A stretch of DNA of 64,000 nt from Granulicella sp. 5B5 (GCF_014083945.1 NZ_CP046444.1:496001-560000), one strand, 5' to 3'; shown: positions 1 through 7,998, counted from the first letter of the stretch. Notes: a model not told the origin generated them from the letters alone. A program made the numbers and translations.

Positions 1-2
1 GG

Positions 3-758
3 ACCGTCGCCACCGAGACCACCAACCAGCCCACCTCTGACGACTCCGGCCAATCTGGTGCCCAGCCCATGCAGCCCAACTTCGTCCTCATGAAGCTGCC
101 CGGCGAGACGAACGCCGAGTTCGTCGAGATACTCCCATTCACCCCGGCCAACCGCAACAACCTCATTGGCTGGATCGCCGCCCGCTGCGACGATCCTCAC
201 TACGGTTCCGCCATCGTCTACGACTTCCCCAAGACCCGCCTCATCGACGGCCCGCAACAGATCGAAGCCCGCATCGACCAGAACGCCCAGCTCTCTGGCC
301 AGCTCACCCTCTGGAACCAGCAGGGCTCCCACGTCCTGCGCGGCAGCCTCCTCGTCATCCCCTCCGGCAAGGCACTTCTCTACGCCGAGCCCATCTACCT
401 CCAGGCCCAGCAAAGCCCCATGCCCGAGCTCCGCCTCGTTGTGCTCGCTCTGCAGGACCGCCTCGCCTACGGCCCCAACTTCCAGAGTGCCCTCGCCTCT
501 CTCTTCAACGACCAGCCCTCGTCGCTCAACGCCACCACTTCCACAGACACCGACACCTCTACGCCCTCTGCCACTCCATCCCCTGCACCCACAGCCGCCG
601 CCAACAACAGTGCCCTCATCTCGCAAGCCGCGCAGGACTTCGACGACTACCAGCACCTTACTGCCGCCGGCAAGCTGACTCAGGCTGGCCAAAAGCTCGA
701 CGACCTCAAACGCGTCCTCAACCAGCTCAACCAGCACTCCAACACGCAGGCTCACTAG
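3..758 (+). CDS. UPF0182 family membrane protein, C-terminal part (cut by window edge)
   Basis: The reading frame is open to the left edge, so this is the tail of a larger protein. The segment from FVLMKLPGE through FTPANRNNLIGWIAARCD, RLIDGPQQIEARIDQ, LTLWNQQGSHVLRG and LLYAEPIYLQA is the conserved C-terminal block of UPF0182 proteins, which are large multi-pass membrane proteins of unknown function with a big extracytoplasmic C-terminal domain. A Thr/Ser/Pro/Ala-rich linker follows, then a final helix (DFDDYQHLTAAGKLTQAG) typical of the family's end. The ATG at 69 is internal and not the real start. No membrane segments fall within the window. The family assignment is strong; the function is unknown. 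Confidence 0.88.
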   Translation, partial: TVATETTNQPTSDDSGQSGAQPMQPNFVLMKLPGETNAEFVEILPFTPANRNNLIGWIAARCDDPHYGSAIVYDFPKTRLIDGPQQIEARIDQNAQLSGQLTLWNQQGSHVLRGSLLVIPSGKALLYAEPIYLQAQQSPMPELRLVVLALQDRLAYGPNFQSALASLFNDQPSSLNATTSTDTDTSTPSATPSPAPTAAANNSALISQAAQDFDDYQHLTAAGKLTQAGQKLDDLKRVLNQLNQHSNTQAH

Positions 759-805
759 CCCGCCCCCTTCACTGCCGTTTCACACGCGGCTCCGATACTG
801 CTTTA

Positions 806-2830
806 ATGACCTCTATGCTTCCCTCTGCGCGCCGGTCCGCTGCCCTTCTCTTCTCCTTCGCCGCTCTCACTGTCGCCTCCCGCGCCCAGCAATCCGCTCC
901 AGAGGCGCACCCGCACCACAACGTCATCCTCTTTGTCGCCGACGGTCTCCGCCGCAACTCGGTCACACCCGAGGACATGCCCACGCTCTACCGCCTCCGC
1001 ACCGAAGGCGTCGACCTCCGCAACAGCCACTCCGTCTACCCATCCGTCACCACCGCCAACGCCTCCGCCATCGCCACCGGCCACGGCCTCGGCGACACCG
1101 GCGACTACGGCAACGTCATCTACCCCGGCTTCTACCTCACCGACCCCTTCGCCCCCGCGCCTTCTGACGGCATCGCACCCTTCCTTGAGAACGACTCCGT
1201 CCTCGCCACCATGAACGCCGCCTACAACGGCAACTACCTCGGCGAAACCACACTCCTCGAGGCCGCGCACAAAGCCGGCTTCAGCGTCGCCGCCGTCGGC
1301 AAGCTCGGCCCCACCGCCATCCAGCTTCTGCCCTCCGTCCACCGTAACGAACTCGGTCAGATGGACATCCCCGAAACCCTCATCCTCGACGAGTCCACCG
1401 GCCACGCCAACAGCGTCCCGCTGCCTCTCGACTTCGCCGACCAGCTCCTCCACTCCGGCCTGCCCACTGAAGCCCCGCTGCGCACCAACGGCTTCCCCGC
1501 GGACTCGCAGTGGTCCAACGGCTTCTCCGGCAACGGCGCCCAGGCCGGCACACTCGCCGCCAACACCGTGCAGGAGCAATGGCTCGCCGACGTCACCACC
1601 AAACTCATCCTTCCCGACTTCGCCAAGGCCGGCAAGCCCTTCGTCCTCCTCTTCTGGTCCCGCGACCCCGACGGCACGCAGCACAACCAAGGCGACAGCT
1701 TCCAGAACCTCTCGCCCGGCATCAACGGCCCCACCGTAACGCTCGCCCTCCGCAACGCCGACCACTGCCTCGCCGAGCTGCTCGACTGGCTCGACAAGCA
1801 CCCCGCCATCAAGGCCAACACCGACGTCCTCGTCACCTCCGACCACGGCTTCGCCACCATCAGCCGCCGCGAGCTCGACTCCACCGGCGACCTCATCACC
1901 ACTCCCGCCGCCGCACTCACCTACAAGCCCGTCGGCCACGACAAGCCCGAGCCCGCCTCCACGCTGCCCACCGGCTTCCTCGGCATCGACCTCGCCCTCT
2001 TCACCCACCAGCACCTCTTCGACCCATCACAGCGCGCCACCTCCGGCGACTCCGTCTACGCCGAAGTCCCCCTCAGCGGCGAAACCTCCAGCTACCCCGC
2101 CAACGGCAGCGCCCTCCTCGGCGACTCCATCCACAAGCTCGACGGCTCCGACGCCCGCGTCCTCATCGAGTCCAACGGCGGCTCCGACTTCCTCTACGTC
2201 CCCAGCAAAGACCCCGCCATCGTCAACGAAACCATCGCCGCCCTCAGCGATCTCGACTACATCGCAGGCATATTCGTCGACGACAGCTTCTGCCCCACCG
2301 CGACCTCCTGCCCCGGCGCGCTGCCACTCAGCAGCGTCGGCATCGTCGGCGCCAGCCACATGCCCCGGCCCACCATCGTCGTCAGCTTCAAACACTTCTT
2401 CCTCAAGCCCGGCGACATGCAATCCGGCATCCAGATCACCGACACCAACCTGCAGGAGGGCCAGGGCAACCACGGCGCTCTTGCCCGCGACCAGACCTGG
2501 AACAACATGGCCGCCATCGGCCCTGACTTCAAGCACGGCTATGTCGATCCCGAACCCGTCGGCAACATCGACATCACACCCACCGTCGCCGCCATCCTCG
2601 GCATCGACCTCCCCGCCCACGGCACGCTCAAAGGCCGCGTGATGACAGAAGCCCTCAGCGAATCCAAATCCGAGCCTAAGTCCGCGGCCCCCGGCAAGAC
2701 CCTCGTCTCCGCCCCCGCCGCCAACGGCCGCCGCACCATCCTCGACTACCAGGAGCACAACGGCGTCCACTACTACGACCGCGCCTGCATGATCAAAGCC
2801 GAAGGCAACACTCCTAACTGCCCGGAATAG
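806..2830 (+). CDS. Secreted alkaline phosphatase / type I phosphodiesterase family protein
   Basis: A signal peptide (residues 1-28, ending ASRAQQ) sends this 674-residue enzyme across the inner membrane. The fold is the type I phosphodiesterase/nucleotide pyrophosphatase branch of the alkaline phosphatase superfamily. Metal and catalytic positions are visible: Asp46 in FVADGLR, the likely Thr nucleophile in SVTTANASAIATG (82/83), DPDGTQHNQGD, TSDHGF, and the late His in QGNHGA. It probably hydrolyses phosphodiesters or phosphomonoesters in the periplasm; the substrate is not readable. There is no Shine-Dalgarno. GATACT (794-799) ends 6 nt before the ATG, so the mRNA may be leaderless. The gene stands alone, 47 bp after the UPF0182 gene. 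Confidence 0.85.
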   Translation: MTSMLPSARRSAALLFSFAALTVASRAQQSAPEAHPHHNVILFVADGLRRNSVTPEDMPTLYRLRTEGVDLRNSHSVYPSVTTANASAIATGHGLGDTGDYGNVIYPGFYLTDPFAPAPSDGIAPFLENDSVLATMNAAYNGNYLGETTLLEAAHKAGFSVAAVGKLGPTAIQLLPSVHRNELGQMDIPETLILDESTGHANSVPLPLDFADQLLHSGLPTEAPLRTNGFPADSQWSNGFSGNGAQAGTLAANTVQEQWLADVTTKLILPDFAKAGKPFVLLFWSRDPDGTQHNQGDSFQNLSPGINGPTVTLALRNADHCLAELLDWLDKHPAIKANTDVLVTSDHGFATISRRELDSTGDLITTPAAALTYKPVGHDKPEPASTLPTGFLGIDLALFTHQHLFDPSQRATSGDSVYAEVPLSGETSSYPANGSALLGDSIHKLDGSDARVLIESNGGSDFLYVPSKDPAIVNETIAALSDLDYIAGIFVDDSFCPTATSCPGALPLSSVGIVGASHMPRPTIVVSFKHFFLKPGDMQSGIQITDTNLQEGQGNHGALARDQTWNNMAAIGPDFKHGYVDPEPVGNIDITPTVAAILGIDLPAHGTLKGRVMTEALSESKSEPKSAAPGKTLVSAPAANGRRTILDYQEHNGVHYYDRACMIKAEGNTPNCPE

Positions 2831-2904
2831 CAACTCGCGCAGCCCCTGTGTTTGCCATTCCCACAGGGAATCTGCTTTTGCTCTTTGCCGGCCCTGGCGA
2901 CAAT

Positions 2905-2969
2905 CAGGTACCCCGAGGCTTCAGCCTCGGGTCTCATAGCCCTAAAAACGAAGAGGGGGCTTTAGCCCC
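2905..2969. repeat. Two hairpin repeats of the TTCA-loop family
   Basis: CCCGAGGC-TTCA-GCCTCGGG (2912-2931) is a perfect 8-bp hairpin preceded by CAGGTAC and followed by GTCTCATA. GGGGC-TTTA-GCCCC (2956-2969) is a second, shorter one. The first recurs at 25775-25806 with the same flanks and swapped stem bases. The second hairpin contains the TAA that ends the leftward dinB frame. Confidence 0.8.
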
Positions 2970-3449
2970 GGACAACCTTCACCGTCGTCACCATCTGTCC
3001 ACTGTGCCGCTGAGTATGCTCGGCACAGTGGATCAGCAACCCCGCCACCGTCGTCGGCAACATCTTTCTCCCCACGCCGCGAGGCTCGGCAAAGCTCTCC
3101 GGCGCAATCGCCCTCACCCGTTCTATCGCGCGCTGCAACCCTTCGCGAAACTCATGCAGTACAGCCGCCGCACCCCCAGCCTCATCCATCTCCAACTGCA
3201 GCGCTCGTAGCTGATCCTCGCTCAACTGCCGTCCCTCGGCATACGTCAGCAGCCGGTCCAGCGACCGCGCCATATGCCGCAGCTGAAACCCCACCGACGG
3301 CAGCCCATGCGGCCGCGCAGCATCTCCACATCGCTCAGTGGCGCCGCCCAGCGCTCGACATCCTCACCAGCCAGCTCCAGAGCATGAAGCACCGCGCGCC
3401 GTACCGGCTCCACATCCGTCAAAGTCCCACGCAGCCACGGCTCCGCCAT
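2962..3449 (-). pseudogene. DinB-family protein, frameshifted
   Basis: Two overlapping leftward frames together encode one DinB/YfiT-like four-helix protein. The first part (from ATG 3449: MAEPWLRGTLTDVEPVRRAV... to SDVEMLRGR) and the second part (LPSVGFQLRHMARSLDRLLTY... through LIHCAEHTQRHSGQMVTTVKV) join if one base is restored near 3309-3312. DinB proteins are often metal-binding bacillithiol-type transferases or of unknown role. The start ATG overlaps the TGA of the upstream 64-codon ORF (TGATG). The stop TAA lies inside a GGGGC-TTTA-GCCCC repeat. A sequencing error would produce the same picture as a real inactivating indel. Confidence 0.7.
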
Positions 3450-3643
3450 CACCGCACCCCCAGCCTGCAATGGTCCATGCAAGCCCACACCGACAGCGCC
3501 ACCGAGATCCTGTCCTTCCTCTGCTTCATACTCGGGTCCGCCATCATCTGCCGCTCGCGCACATCTCGCAGCACAAACACCTCCGGCAACATCGGATCGG
3601 GCGCACACGTCTGCATACCCACCAGTGTAGTTCCTCGCTCCAT
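3449..3643 (-). CDS. Small hypothetical protein coupled to dinB
   Basis: A 64-codon ORF (MERGTTLVGMQTCAPDPMLP...) starts 2 bp after the stop of the osmoprotectant binding protein gene, and its TGA overlaps the dinB ATG as TGATG. That is an arrangement typical of translational coupling. The product is rich in Met, Cys and charged residues and has no signal peptide or membrane segment. I do not recognise it. Its only support is position and spacing, so it may be a chance ORF or a remnant of the dinB 5' region. Confidence 0.4.
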   Translation of the reverse strand: MERGTTLVGMQTCAPDPMLPEVFVLRDVRERQMMADPSMKQRKDRISVALSVWACMDHCRLGVR

Positions 3644-3645
3644 AC

Positions 3646-4578
3646 TCAAAGCCCCTTGCGAGCTCTGAACTCCCGCACCACCTCCGCCACATCGCGATGC
3701 TGGCTCTCCACCGCCAGGTTCATTGCACGCATATCGTCCGCACTCACCTTGCCTGCCAGCCGCTGCATCGCCACACCAATCTGCGGCCACCGCTTCAACG
3801 AGTCCTCACGCACCAGCGGCACCGCCTCATACGGCGGAAAGTAGTGCCTGTCATCCTGCAGCGCCACAAAGTCCAACGCCTTGATCGCCCCATCCGTCGA
3901 GTTCCCCGCAACGATGTCCACCTGCCTCGCCGCCAGCGCCCGATACAGCAACCCCAGCTCCATCGTTCGCGGCTCACCTGCAAAGTGCAGCCCATACGCC
4001 GCGCTCAATCCCCGCAACCCATCCGGCCTCTCCGCAAACTCATACCCCACGCCCAATCTCCACTTCGACGACAACGGCACCACATCATCAATCGTCTTCA
4101 GCCCATAACGTCGAGCATCGTCCCCGCGCACCACCATCGCAAACGTGTCCTCAAAACCCAACCCTGGCCCCACGCGCACCTGGTACCGCTGTTCATACAA
4201 CCGCGACACCGTCGCATCCACTCGCGCTGCATCCCGATCCAGCGGCTGCTTCAGGATCGCCGTCAGCGCCGTCCCCGTGTACTCCACATACCCATCAATC
4301 CTCCCCGACACCAGCGCCTGCTGGCACAGATAACTCCCCGCCAGCCAGAACCGCCGCTCCACCGGCCCACCACCCGAAGCCTCAATCTCCTGCGCCAGCA
4401 ACTCCCCCAGCACCACCTGCTCCGTAAAATCCTTCGCCCCAATCACCACATGCGAAGACCGCGGCGGCGCACACGCAATCAATGCCGTCAACACACACAA
4501 TCCCGCCACGCGAAGTACTCGAAACCCGAAACCCGAAACTCGAAACCGATAACCGAAATCCTTCGCAGGATGCCTCAC
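3646..4578 (-). CDS. Osmoprotectant (glycine betaine/choline type) ABC transporter substrate-binding lipoprotein
   Basis: This protein binds a quaternary-amine osmolyte outside the inner membrane and delivers it to the permease encoded just upstream. The mature part starts VVIGAKDFTEQVVLGELLAQ, the hallmark of the OpuAC/OpuCC/YehZ family, with YVEYTGTALTAIL and ERPDGLRGLSAAYGL further on. A lipobox (LTALIAC) ends the signal peptide. I choose GTG at 4578, because it overlaps the permease TGA as GTGA and gives a 310-residue product. The upstream ATG at 4629 would overlap the permease by 55 bp. The signal-peptide coding stretch (4511-4548) is built from degenerate CGAAACC-type repeats. Confidence 0.88.
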   Translation of the reverse strand: MRHPAKDFGYRFRVSGFGFRVLRVAGLCVLTALIACAPPRSSHVVIGAKDFTEQVVLGELLAQEIEASGGGPVERRFWLAGSYLCQQALVSGRIDGYVEYTGTALTAILKQPLDRDAARVDATVSRLYEQRYQVRVGPGLGFEDTFAMVVRGDDARRYGLKTIDDVVPLSSKWRLGVGYEFAERPDGLRGLSAAYGLHFAGEPRTMELGLLYRALAARQVDIVAGNSTDGAIKALDFVALQDDRHYFPPYEAVPLVREDSLKRWPQIGVAMQRLAGKVSADDMRAMNLAVESQHRDVAEVVREFRARKGL

Positions 4579-5204
4579 CGCCGCACCACCATCCGCTTTT
4601 CCGCGAACCCCAGCACCCCATCCGCACAAAGCGCCAGCAGCGCCGCCGGCACCGCACCCGCGAGCACCAGCCCATTATCCACGCTCGCCACGCCGCGAAA
4701 GATCAGCTCACCCAGCCCACCCGCACCAATCGCCGCAGCAATCGTTGCCACACCCACACACGTCACCGTCGCCGTCCGCAGCCCCGCCAGGATCACGCTC
4801 GCCGCCATCGGCAGCTCCACCTTCGTCAGCCGCTGCCACCCCGTCATCCCCAGCGCATTGGCAACGTCAATCACCGCCGCATCCACACTCCTGATCCCCG
4901 CATACGTGTTCCGCAGGATCGGCAACAGCGCATACCCTGTCAGCGCAACAATCGCCAGCCGAGCAGCCCTGTCGCCCAGAAACGGCACCGGCAGCAGCAA
5001 ACCAAACAGCGCCAGGCTCGGAATCGTCTGCAACACATTCGCCACACCCAGCACCGGACGCGCCCACCGCTCATGCCGCGTCAACCACACACCCAGCGGC
5101 AGCGCAATCAGCACTGCAAACAGCATCGCACTCGCTGTCAGCCAAACATGCTCAAATGTCAACCGGGCAATCTGCGCCCCATACCGCTGTAAAAATCCGC
5201 TCAC
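4575..5204 (-). CDS. Osmoprotectant ABC transporter permease
   Basis: A 209-residue inner-membrane permease of the OpuB/OpuC/ProW type with about five to six membrane segments. It contains the conserved LPLGVWLTRHERW, ANVLQTIPSLALFGLLLP, ILRNTYAGIRSVD and IGAGGLGELIFRGVA stretches. The cytoplasmic EAA-like loop (IDVANALGMTGWQRLTKVELP) contacts the ATPase. Its ATG overlaps the ATPase stop by 4 bp (ATGA), and its stop overlaps the binding-protein GTG, so the three proteins are translationally coupled. Only one permease gene is present, so the channel is presumably a homodimer. Confidence 0.9.
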   Translation of the reverse strand: MSGFLQRYGAQIARLTFEHVWLTASAMLFAVLIALPLGVWLTRHERWARPVLGVANVLQTIPSLALFGLLLPVPFLGDRAARLAIVALTGYALLPILRNTYAGIRSVDAAVIDVANALGMTGWQRLTKVELPMAASVILAGLRTATVTCVGVATIAAAIGAGGLGELIFRGVASVDNGLVLAGAVPAALLALCADGVLGFAEKRMVVRR

Positions 5205-6007
5205 CGCGCCACCTCGCCGGGAGCCCCATTCATGACAGCATCATCGTCATGAGTGGGGTCGCGATGCGTCGCCGCCACATAAGCCCGCACCGCCTCATTC
5301 CCCGACGTCCGCACCTCGCCCGACGCCATCTCCGCCACTACCCGCCCACCTTCCAGCAGCGCGACGCGACCGGCCAGATACAGCGCCTCCTCCAGATCAT
5401 GTGTCACGATCAGCGTCGTCGTCCCCACCCGCCGCAGCAACCCACGTAGCATCGTCTGCATCTCCGCACGAGTCAGCGGGTCGAGAGCCCCAAACGGCTC
5501 ATCCATCAGCAGCACCTCCGGCTCACCCGCCAGCGCCCGGGCCAGCCCCACCCGCTGCCGCTGCCCGCCGCTCAACTGCCACGGATACCGCCGCATCACA
5601 TCACTCGGCAGCCCCACCAGTTCCAGCATCTCCGCAGCCTTCTTCGCAATCTCCGTCTTCGACGCGCCACGAAGCTCCAGCGCCATTCCCACATTCCGCT
5701 CCACCGTCATCTGCGGAAACAACCCCGTCTCCTGGATCACATACCCAATCCCCCGCCGCAGCGCGATCACATCCACCGCACTGACATCCCACCCGCCCAC
5801 CAGCACGCGTCCGCTCGTCGGCTGCACCAGCGCATTCACAGTACGCAGCAGAGTCGTCTTGCCACTCCCACTGCGCCCCAGCAGCGCCGTCGTCGTCCCC
5901 GCTTCCACCCTCAGCGAAACATCGCTTAAAAGCCGACGGCCACCCTCGCTCTTCAGCGAACGAGTCTCGAAGCTCACCTGCGCGAACTCGATACTCTGGG
6001 CGGCCAT
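5201..6007 (-). CDS. Osmoprotectant ABC transporter ATP-binding protein
   Basis: This is the ATPase of the osmolyte importer. It has Walker A GRSGSGKTTLL, a Q-loop IQETGLFPQ, signature LSGGQRQRVGLARAL, Walker B VLLMDEPFGALDP and H-loop VTHDLEEAL. At 268 residues it lacks the C-terminal CBS pair of OpuAA/ProV, so it has no visible ionic-strength sensor. I start at ATG 6007 (MAAQSIEFAQ). The longer frame from 6037 only adds MGHPNRSGVW, encoded partly by a hairpin repeat. The last ~20 residues (HRDPTHDDDAVMNGAPG) are encoded by a second copy of that repeat (5223-5259), so the native C-terminus has been replaced or extended. First gene of the operon. Confidence 0.9.
   Translation of the reverse strand: MAAQSIEFAQVSFETRSLKSEGGRRLLSDVSLRVEAGTTTALLGRSGSGKTTLLRTVNALVQPTSGRVLVGGWDVSAVDVIALRRGIGYVIQETGLFPQMTVERNVGMALELRGASKTEIAKKAAEMLELVGLPSDVMRRYPWQLSGGQRQRVGLARALAGEPEVLLMDEPFGALDPLTRAEMQTMLRGLLRRVGTTTLIVTHDLEEALYLAGRVALLEGGRVVAEMASGEVRTSGNEAVRAYVAATHRDPTHDDDAVMNGAPGEVAR
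5223..5259. repeat. GCCCCAT-family hairpin repeat inside the ATPase 3' end
   Basis: CCCCATTCATGAC (5224-5236) pairs with GTCATGAGTGGGG (5246-5258) around a 9-nt loop, 13 bp with one G-T pair. It is translated as the ATPase C-terminus. Related copies lie at 6029-6071, 25266-25308 and, more diverged, 15502-15551. Confidence 0.75.
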
Positions 6008-6028
6008 CCACACTCCAGAACGATTTGG

Positions 6029-6071
6029 GTGCCCCATCTTCGCGACAGCTTCACCGTCGCTAAGGTGGGGA
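6029..6071. repeat. GCCCCAT-family hairpin repeat upstream of the ABC ATPase
   Basis: CCCCATCTTCGCGAC (6032-6046) pairs with GTCGCTAAGGTGGGG (6056-6070). It fills most of the 75-bp gap between the P-loop kinase stop and the ATPase start. It could act as a terminator or processing hairpin, but no T-run follows. Confidence 0.75.
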
Positions 6072-6082
6072 TGCGATACCGT

Positions 6083-6844
6083 CTATCCTTCCACAGCCTC
6101 GGCCGGCACTTCGCCACCCTCAGCCGCCGCTGTCGCGCCCTTCACGCGCACCACCGTAATCTTGTCGAAGCCCTCTTTGAACGTCGGTGGACGCAGCCTC
6201 TCGGCCATCTTGTGCATTACGTCGTCGGTCACCTGGCGATCGCGCTTCGAATTCCGCTCCAGGCACACGACCAGCGGCACATCGAAGAACACCGCCTGCA
6301 CCTCATAGCCAAAGCTCTTCGCCATCTTGATCCACTGCCGCCGCTCGTGCGGGCTCAGGTTCGTGGCATCCACATAGTTCCACGGCATCTTCGCGATCAG
6401 CCGCGCGCGCAGCAAACTGCGCAGCGTGCTGAACACCAGCCCCTGGTAGCGCTGTTCGGTAATGTCGTCGAACAGAATGTTCCGCAGCATATCGCTCGAA
6501 AGCGGCTGCACGCCACGGCGCTTGTACCACGTCGTCTTGCCCGAACCCGGCAAACCGATCGTCAGCACCACATAGCCACGTGGCGACCGCGCCGGCACGG
6601 CCAACGGCTCTGCCGGCGGCGTCGCCAGCGACTCAGGCTGCGTCTCGTGAACAATCTGCGGAGCAGCTTCTTCGACCACCGGTGTCGCCACTACAGGCTC
6701 TTCCGCCGGGCTTTCCATCGTCACCGCTGGCGGAGGCTCCGGATAACTGGGCCTCAACGGCGCCGGCTGGTTCGCAGGAATCTCCTGCCCAATCTTGCCC
6801 GTGGACTCCGAATCATTCGGTCCACGCTTTGAACGTCTTCTCAT
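6083..6844 (-). CDS. P-loop kinase (polynucleotide kinase / zeta-toxin-like ATP-binding protein)
   Basis: The C-terminal ~150 residues form a P-loop kinase domain: VVLTIGLPGSGKTTW (Walker A), LSSDMLRNILFDD, YVDATNLSPHERRQW, a VFFDVPLVVCLERN lid region and VTDDVMHKMAERL. This matches the AAA_33/polynucleotide-kinase-like group that phosphorylates small molecules or nucleic-acid ends; the substrate is unknown. The N-terminal ~90 residues are Pro/Glu/Ala-rich and look disordered. The start is uncertain: ATG 6844 (MRRRSKRG) is chosen, with ATG 6871 or 6919 also in frame. It diverges from gap. Confidence 0.65.
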   Translation of the reverse strand: MRRRSKRGPNDSESTGKIGQEIPANQPAPLRPSYPEPPPAVTMESPAEEPVVATPVVEEAAPQIVHETQPESLATPPAEPLAVPARSPRGYVVLTIGLPGSGKTTWYKRRGVQPLSSDMLRNILFDDITEQRYQGLVFSTLRSLLRARLIAKMPWNYVDATNLSPHERRQWIKMAKSFGYEVQAVFFDVPLVVCLERNSKRDRQVTDDVMHKMAERLRPPTFKEGFDKITVVRVKGATAAAEGGEVPAEAVEG

Positions 6845-6960
6845 GAGTGTGCCGCGCAACCAATCGCGCATATAAGGGTGTTGTAACACACCCCTCCCTG
6901 TGCTGCAAAAGCTGTGCATACAGCCCGCTACCTCCTGCCCTCCTCACCCCTCCGTTTGGT

Positions 6961-6989
6961 ATCCTTAATTGGATTAAGGAGAATCCTTA
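6961..6989 (+). promoter_or_regulatory. Alternating TCCTTA/TAAGGA half-sites over the gap ribosome-binding site
   Basis: Three half-sites alternate: ATCCTTAAT (6961-6969), ATTAAGGA (6973-6980) and TCCTTA (6984-6989). The middle one can pair with either neighbour (8 bp with the first, 6 bp with the last), and it carries the AAGGAG Shine-Dalgarno of gap, whose ATG is at 6994. This could be a repressor site, or a leader that alternately hides and exposes the ribosome-binding site. Confidence 0.45.
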
Positions 6990-6993
6990 GAAC

Positions 6994-7998
6994 ATGGCAG
7001 TTAAGGTAGGCATCAACGGCTTCGGCCGCATCGGACGCAACGTCTTTCGCTCCGCCCTGGGCAACCCCGACATCGAATTTGTCGCCGTCAACGACCTCAC
7101 CACCCCCGCCACCCTCGCTCACCTCCTCAAGTACGACTCCATCCTCGGCAACCTGAAGAACGAGATCTCCCACACCGACGACTCCATCACCGTCGATGGC
7201 AAGACCATCAAGGTCTTCGCCCAACGCGACCCCGCCGCCCTCGACTGGGCCTCCGTCGGCGCCGAGATCGTCGTCGAGTCCACCGGCTTCTTCACCGACG
7301 CCACCAAGGCCAAGGCTCACCTCGGCAGCACCGTCAAAAAGGTCATCATCTCCGCCCCGGCCTCCAACGAGGACATCACCCTCGTCCTCGGCGTCAACGA
7401 CTCCAAATACGACGCGGCGAAGCACAACGTCATCTCCAACGCCTCCTGCACCACCAACTGCCTCGCTCCGGTCGTCAAGGTCCTCAACGACACCTTCGGC
7501 ATCGAGTCCGGCATCATGACCACCATCCACAGCTACACCAACGACCAGGTCATCCTCGACACGCCGCACAAGGACCTCCGCCGCGCCCGCGCCGCTGCCC
7601 TCAGCATGATCCCCTCCAGCACCGGCGCTGCCAAAGCCCTGCGCCTCGTCATCCCCGAGATGGACGGCAAGCTCGACGGCTTCTCCATGCGTGTCCCCAC
7701 CCCCAACGTCTCCGTCATCGACCTCACCTTCGTCAGCACCAAACCCATCGACGTCAAATCCGTCAACGCAGCCCTCAAGGCCGCCAGCGAAGGCGAGCTC
7801 AAGGGCATCCTCGGCTACACCGACGAAGAGCTCGTCTCCACCGACTTCCGCGGCAACTCCCTCTCCTCCATCGTCGACAGCAAGCTCACCAAGGTCATCC
7901 AGAACACCGGCAAGATCATCAGCTGGTACGACAACGAGTGGGGCTACTCCAGCCGCGTCCGCGACCTCATCCTCTTCCTCGTGAAGAAGGGCCTTTAA
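6994..7998 (+). CDS. gap: Glyceraldehyde-3-phosphate dehydrogenase, type I
   Basis: Converts glyceraldehyde-3-phosphate, NAD and phosphate to 1,3-bisphosphoglycerate in the cytoplasm. The NAD-binding start KVGINGFGRIGRNVFR, the catalytic Cys152 in NASCTTNCLAP, the His in TIHSYTNDQ and the C-terminal SWYDNEWGYSSRV are all intact. The 334-residue length is normal. Shine-Dalgarno AAGGAG lies 8 nt before the ATG inside an inverted-repeat leader. A perfect palindrome at 8021-8042 terminates it, so gap is monocistronic. pgk and tpiA lie 10-12 kb away rather than adjacent. Confidence 0.97.
   Translation: MAVKVGINGFGRIGRNVFRSALGNPDIEFVAVNDLTTPATLAHLLKYDSILGNLKNEISHTDDSITVDGKTIKVFAQRDPAALDWASVGAEIVVESTGFFTDATKAKAHLGSTVKKVIISAPASNEDITLVLGVNDSKYDAAKHNVISNASCTTNCLAPVVKVLNDTFGIESGIMTTIHSYTNDQVILDTPHKDLRRARAAALSMIPSSTGAAKALRLVIPEMDGKLDGFSMRVPTPNVSVIDLTFVSTKPIDVKSVNAALKAASEGELKGILGYTDEELVSTDFRGNSLSSIVDSKLTKVIQNTGKIISWYDNEWGYSSRVRDLILFLVKKGL

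Noticed and set aside
803-2014. Long leftward ORF (403 codons) opposite the phosphodiesterase gene
   Set aside because: It is a Val/Gly/Glu-rich shadow typical of GC-rich antisense frames, with no recognisable domain. The forward frame has a complete enzyme with a signal peptide.
3697-5235. 512-codon rightward ORF across the osmoprotectant operon
   Set aside because: Its composition (Arg, His, Pro, Gln) is that of an antisense frame, and the leftward frames encode a full ABC transporter.
6008-6037. Extended N-terminus MGHPNRSGVW for the ABC ATPase
   Set aside because: These codons run into a hairpin repeat. The ATG at 6007 gives the normal family start.
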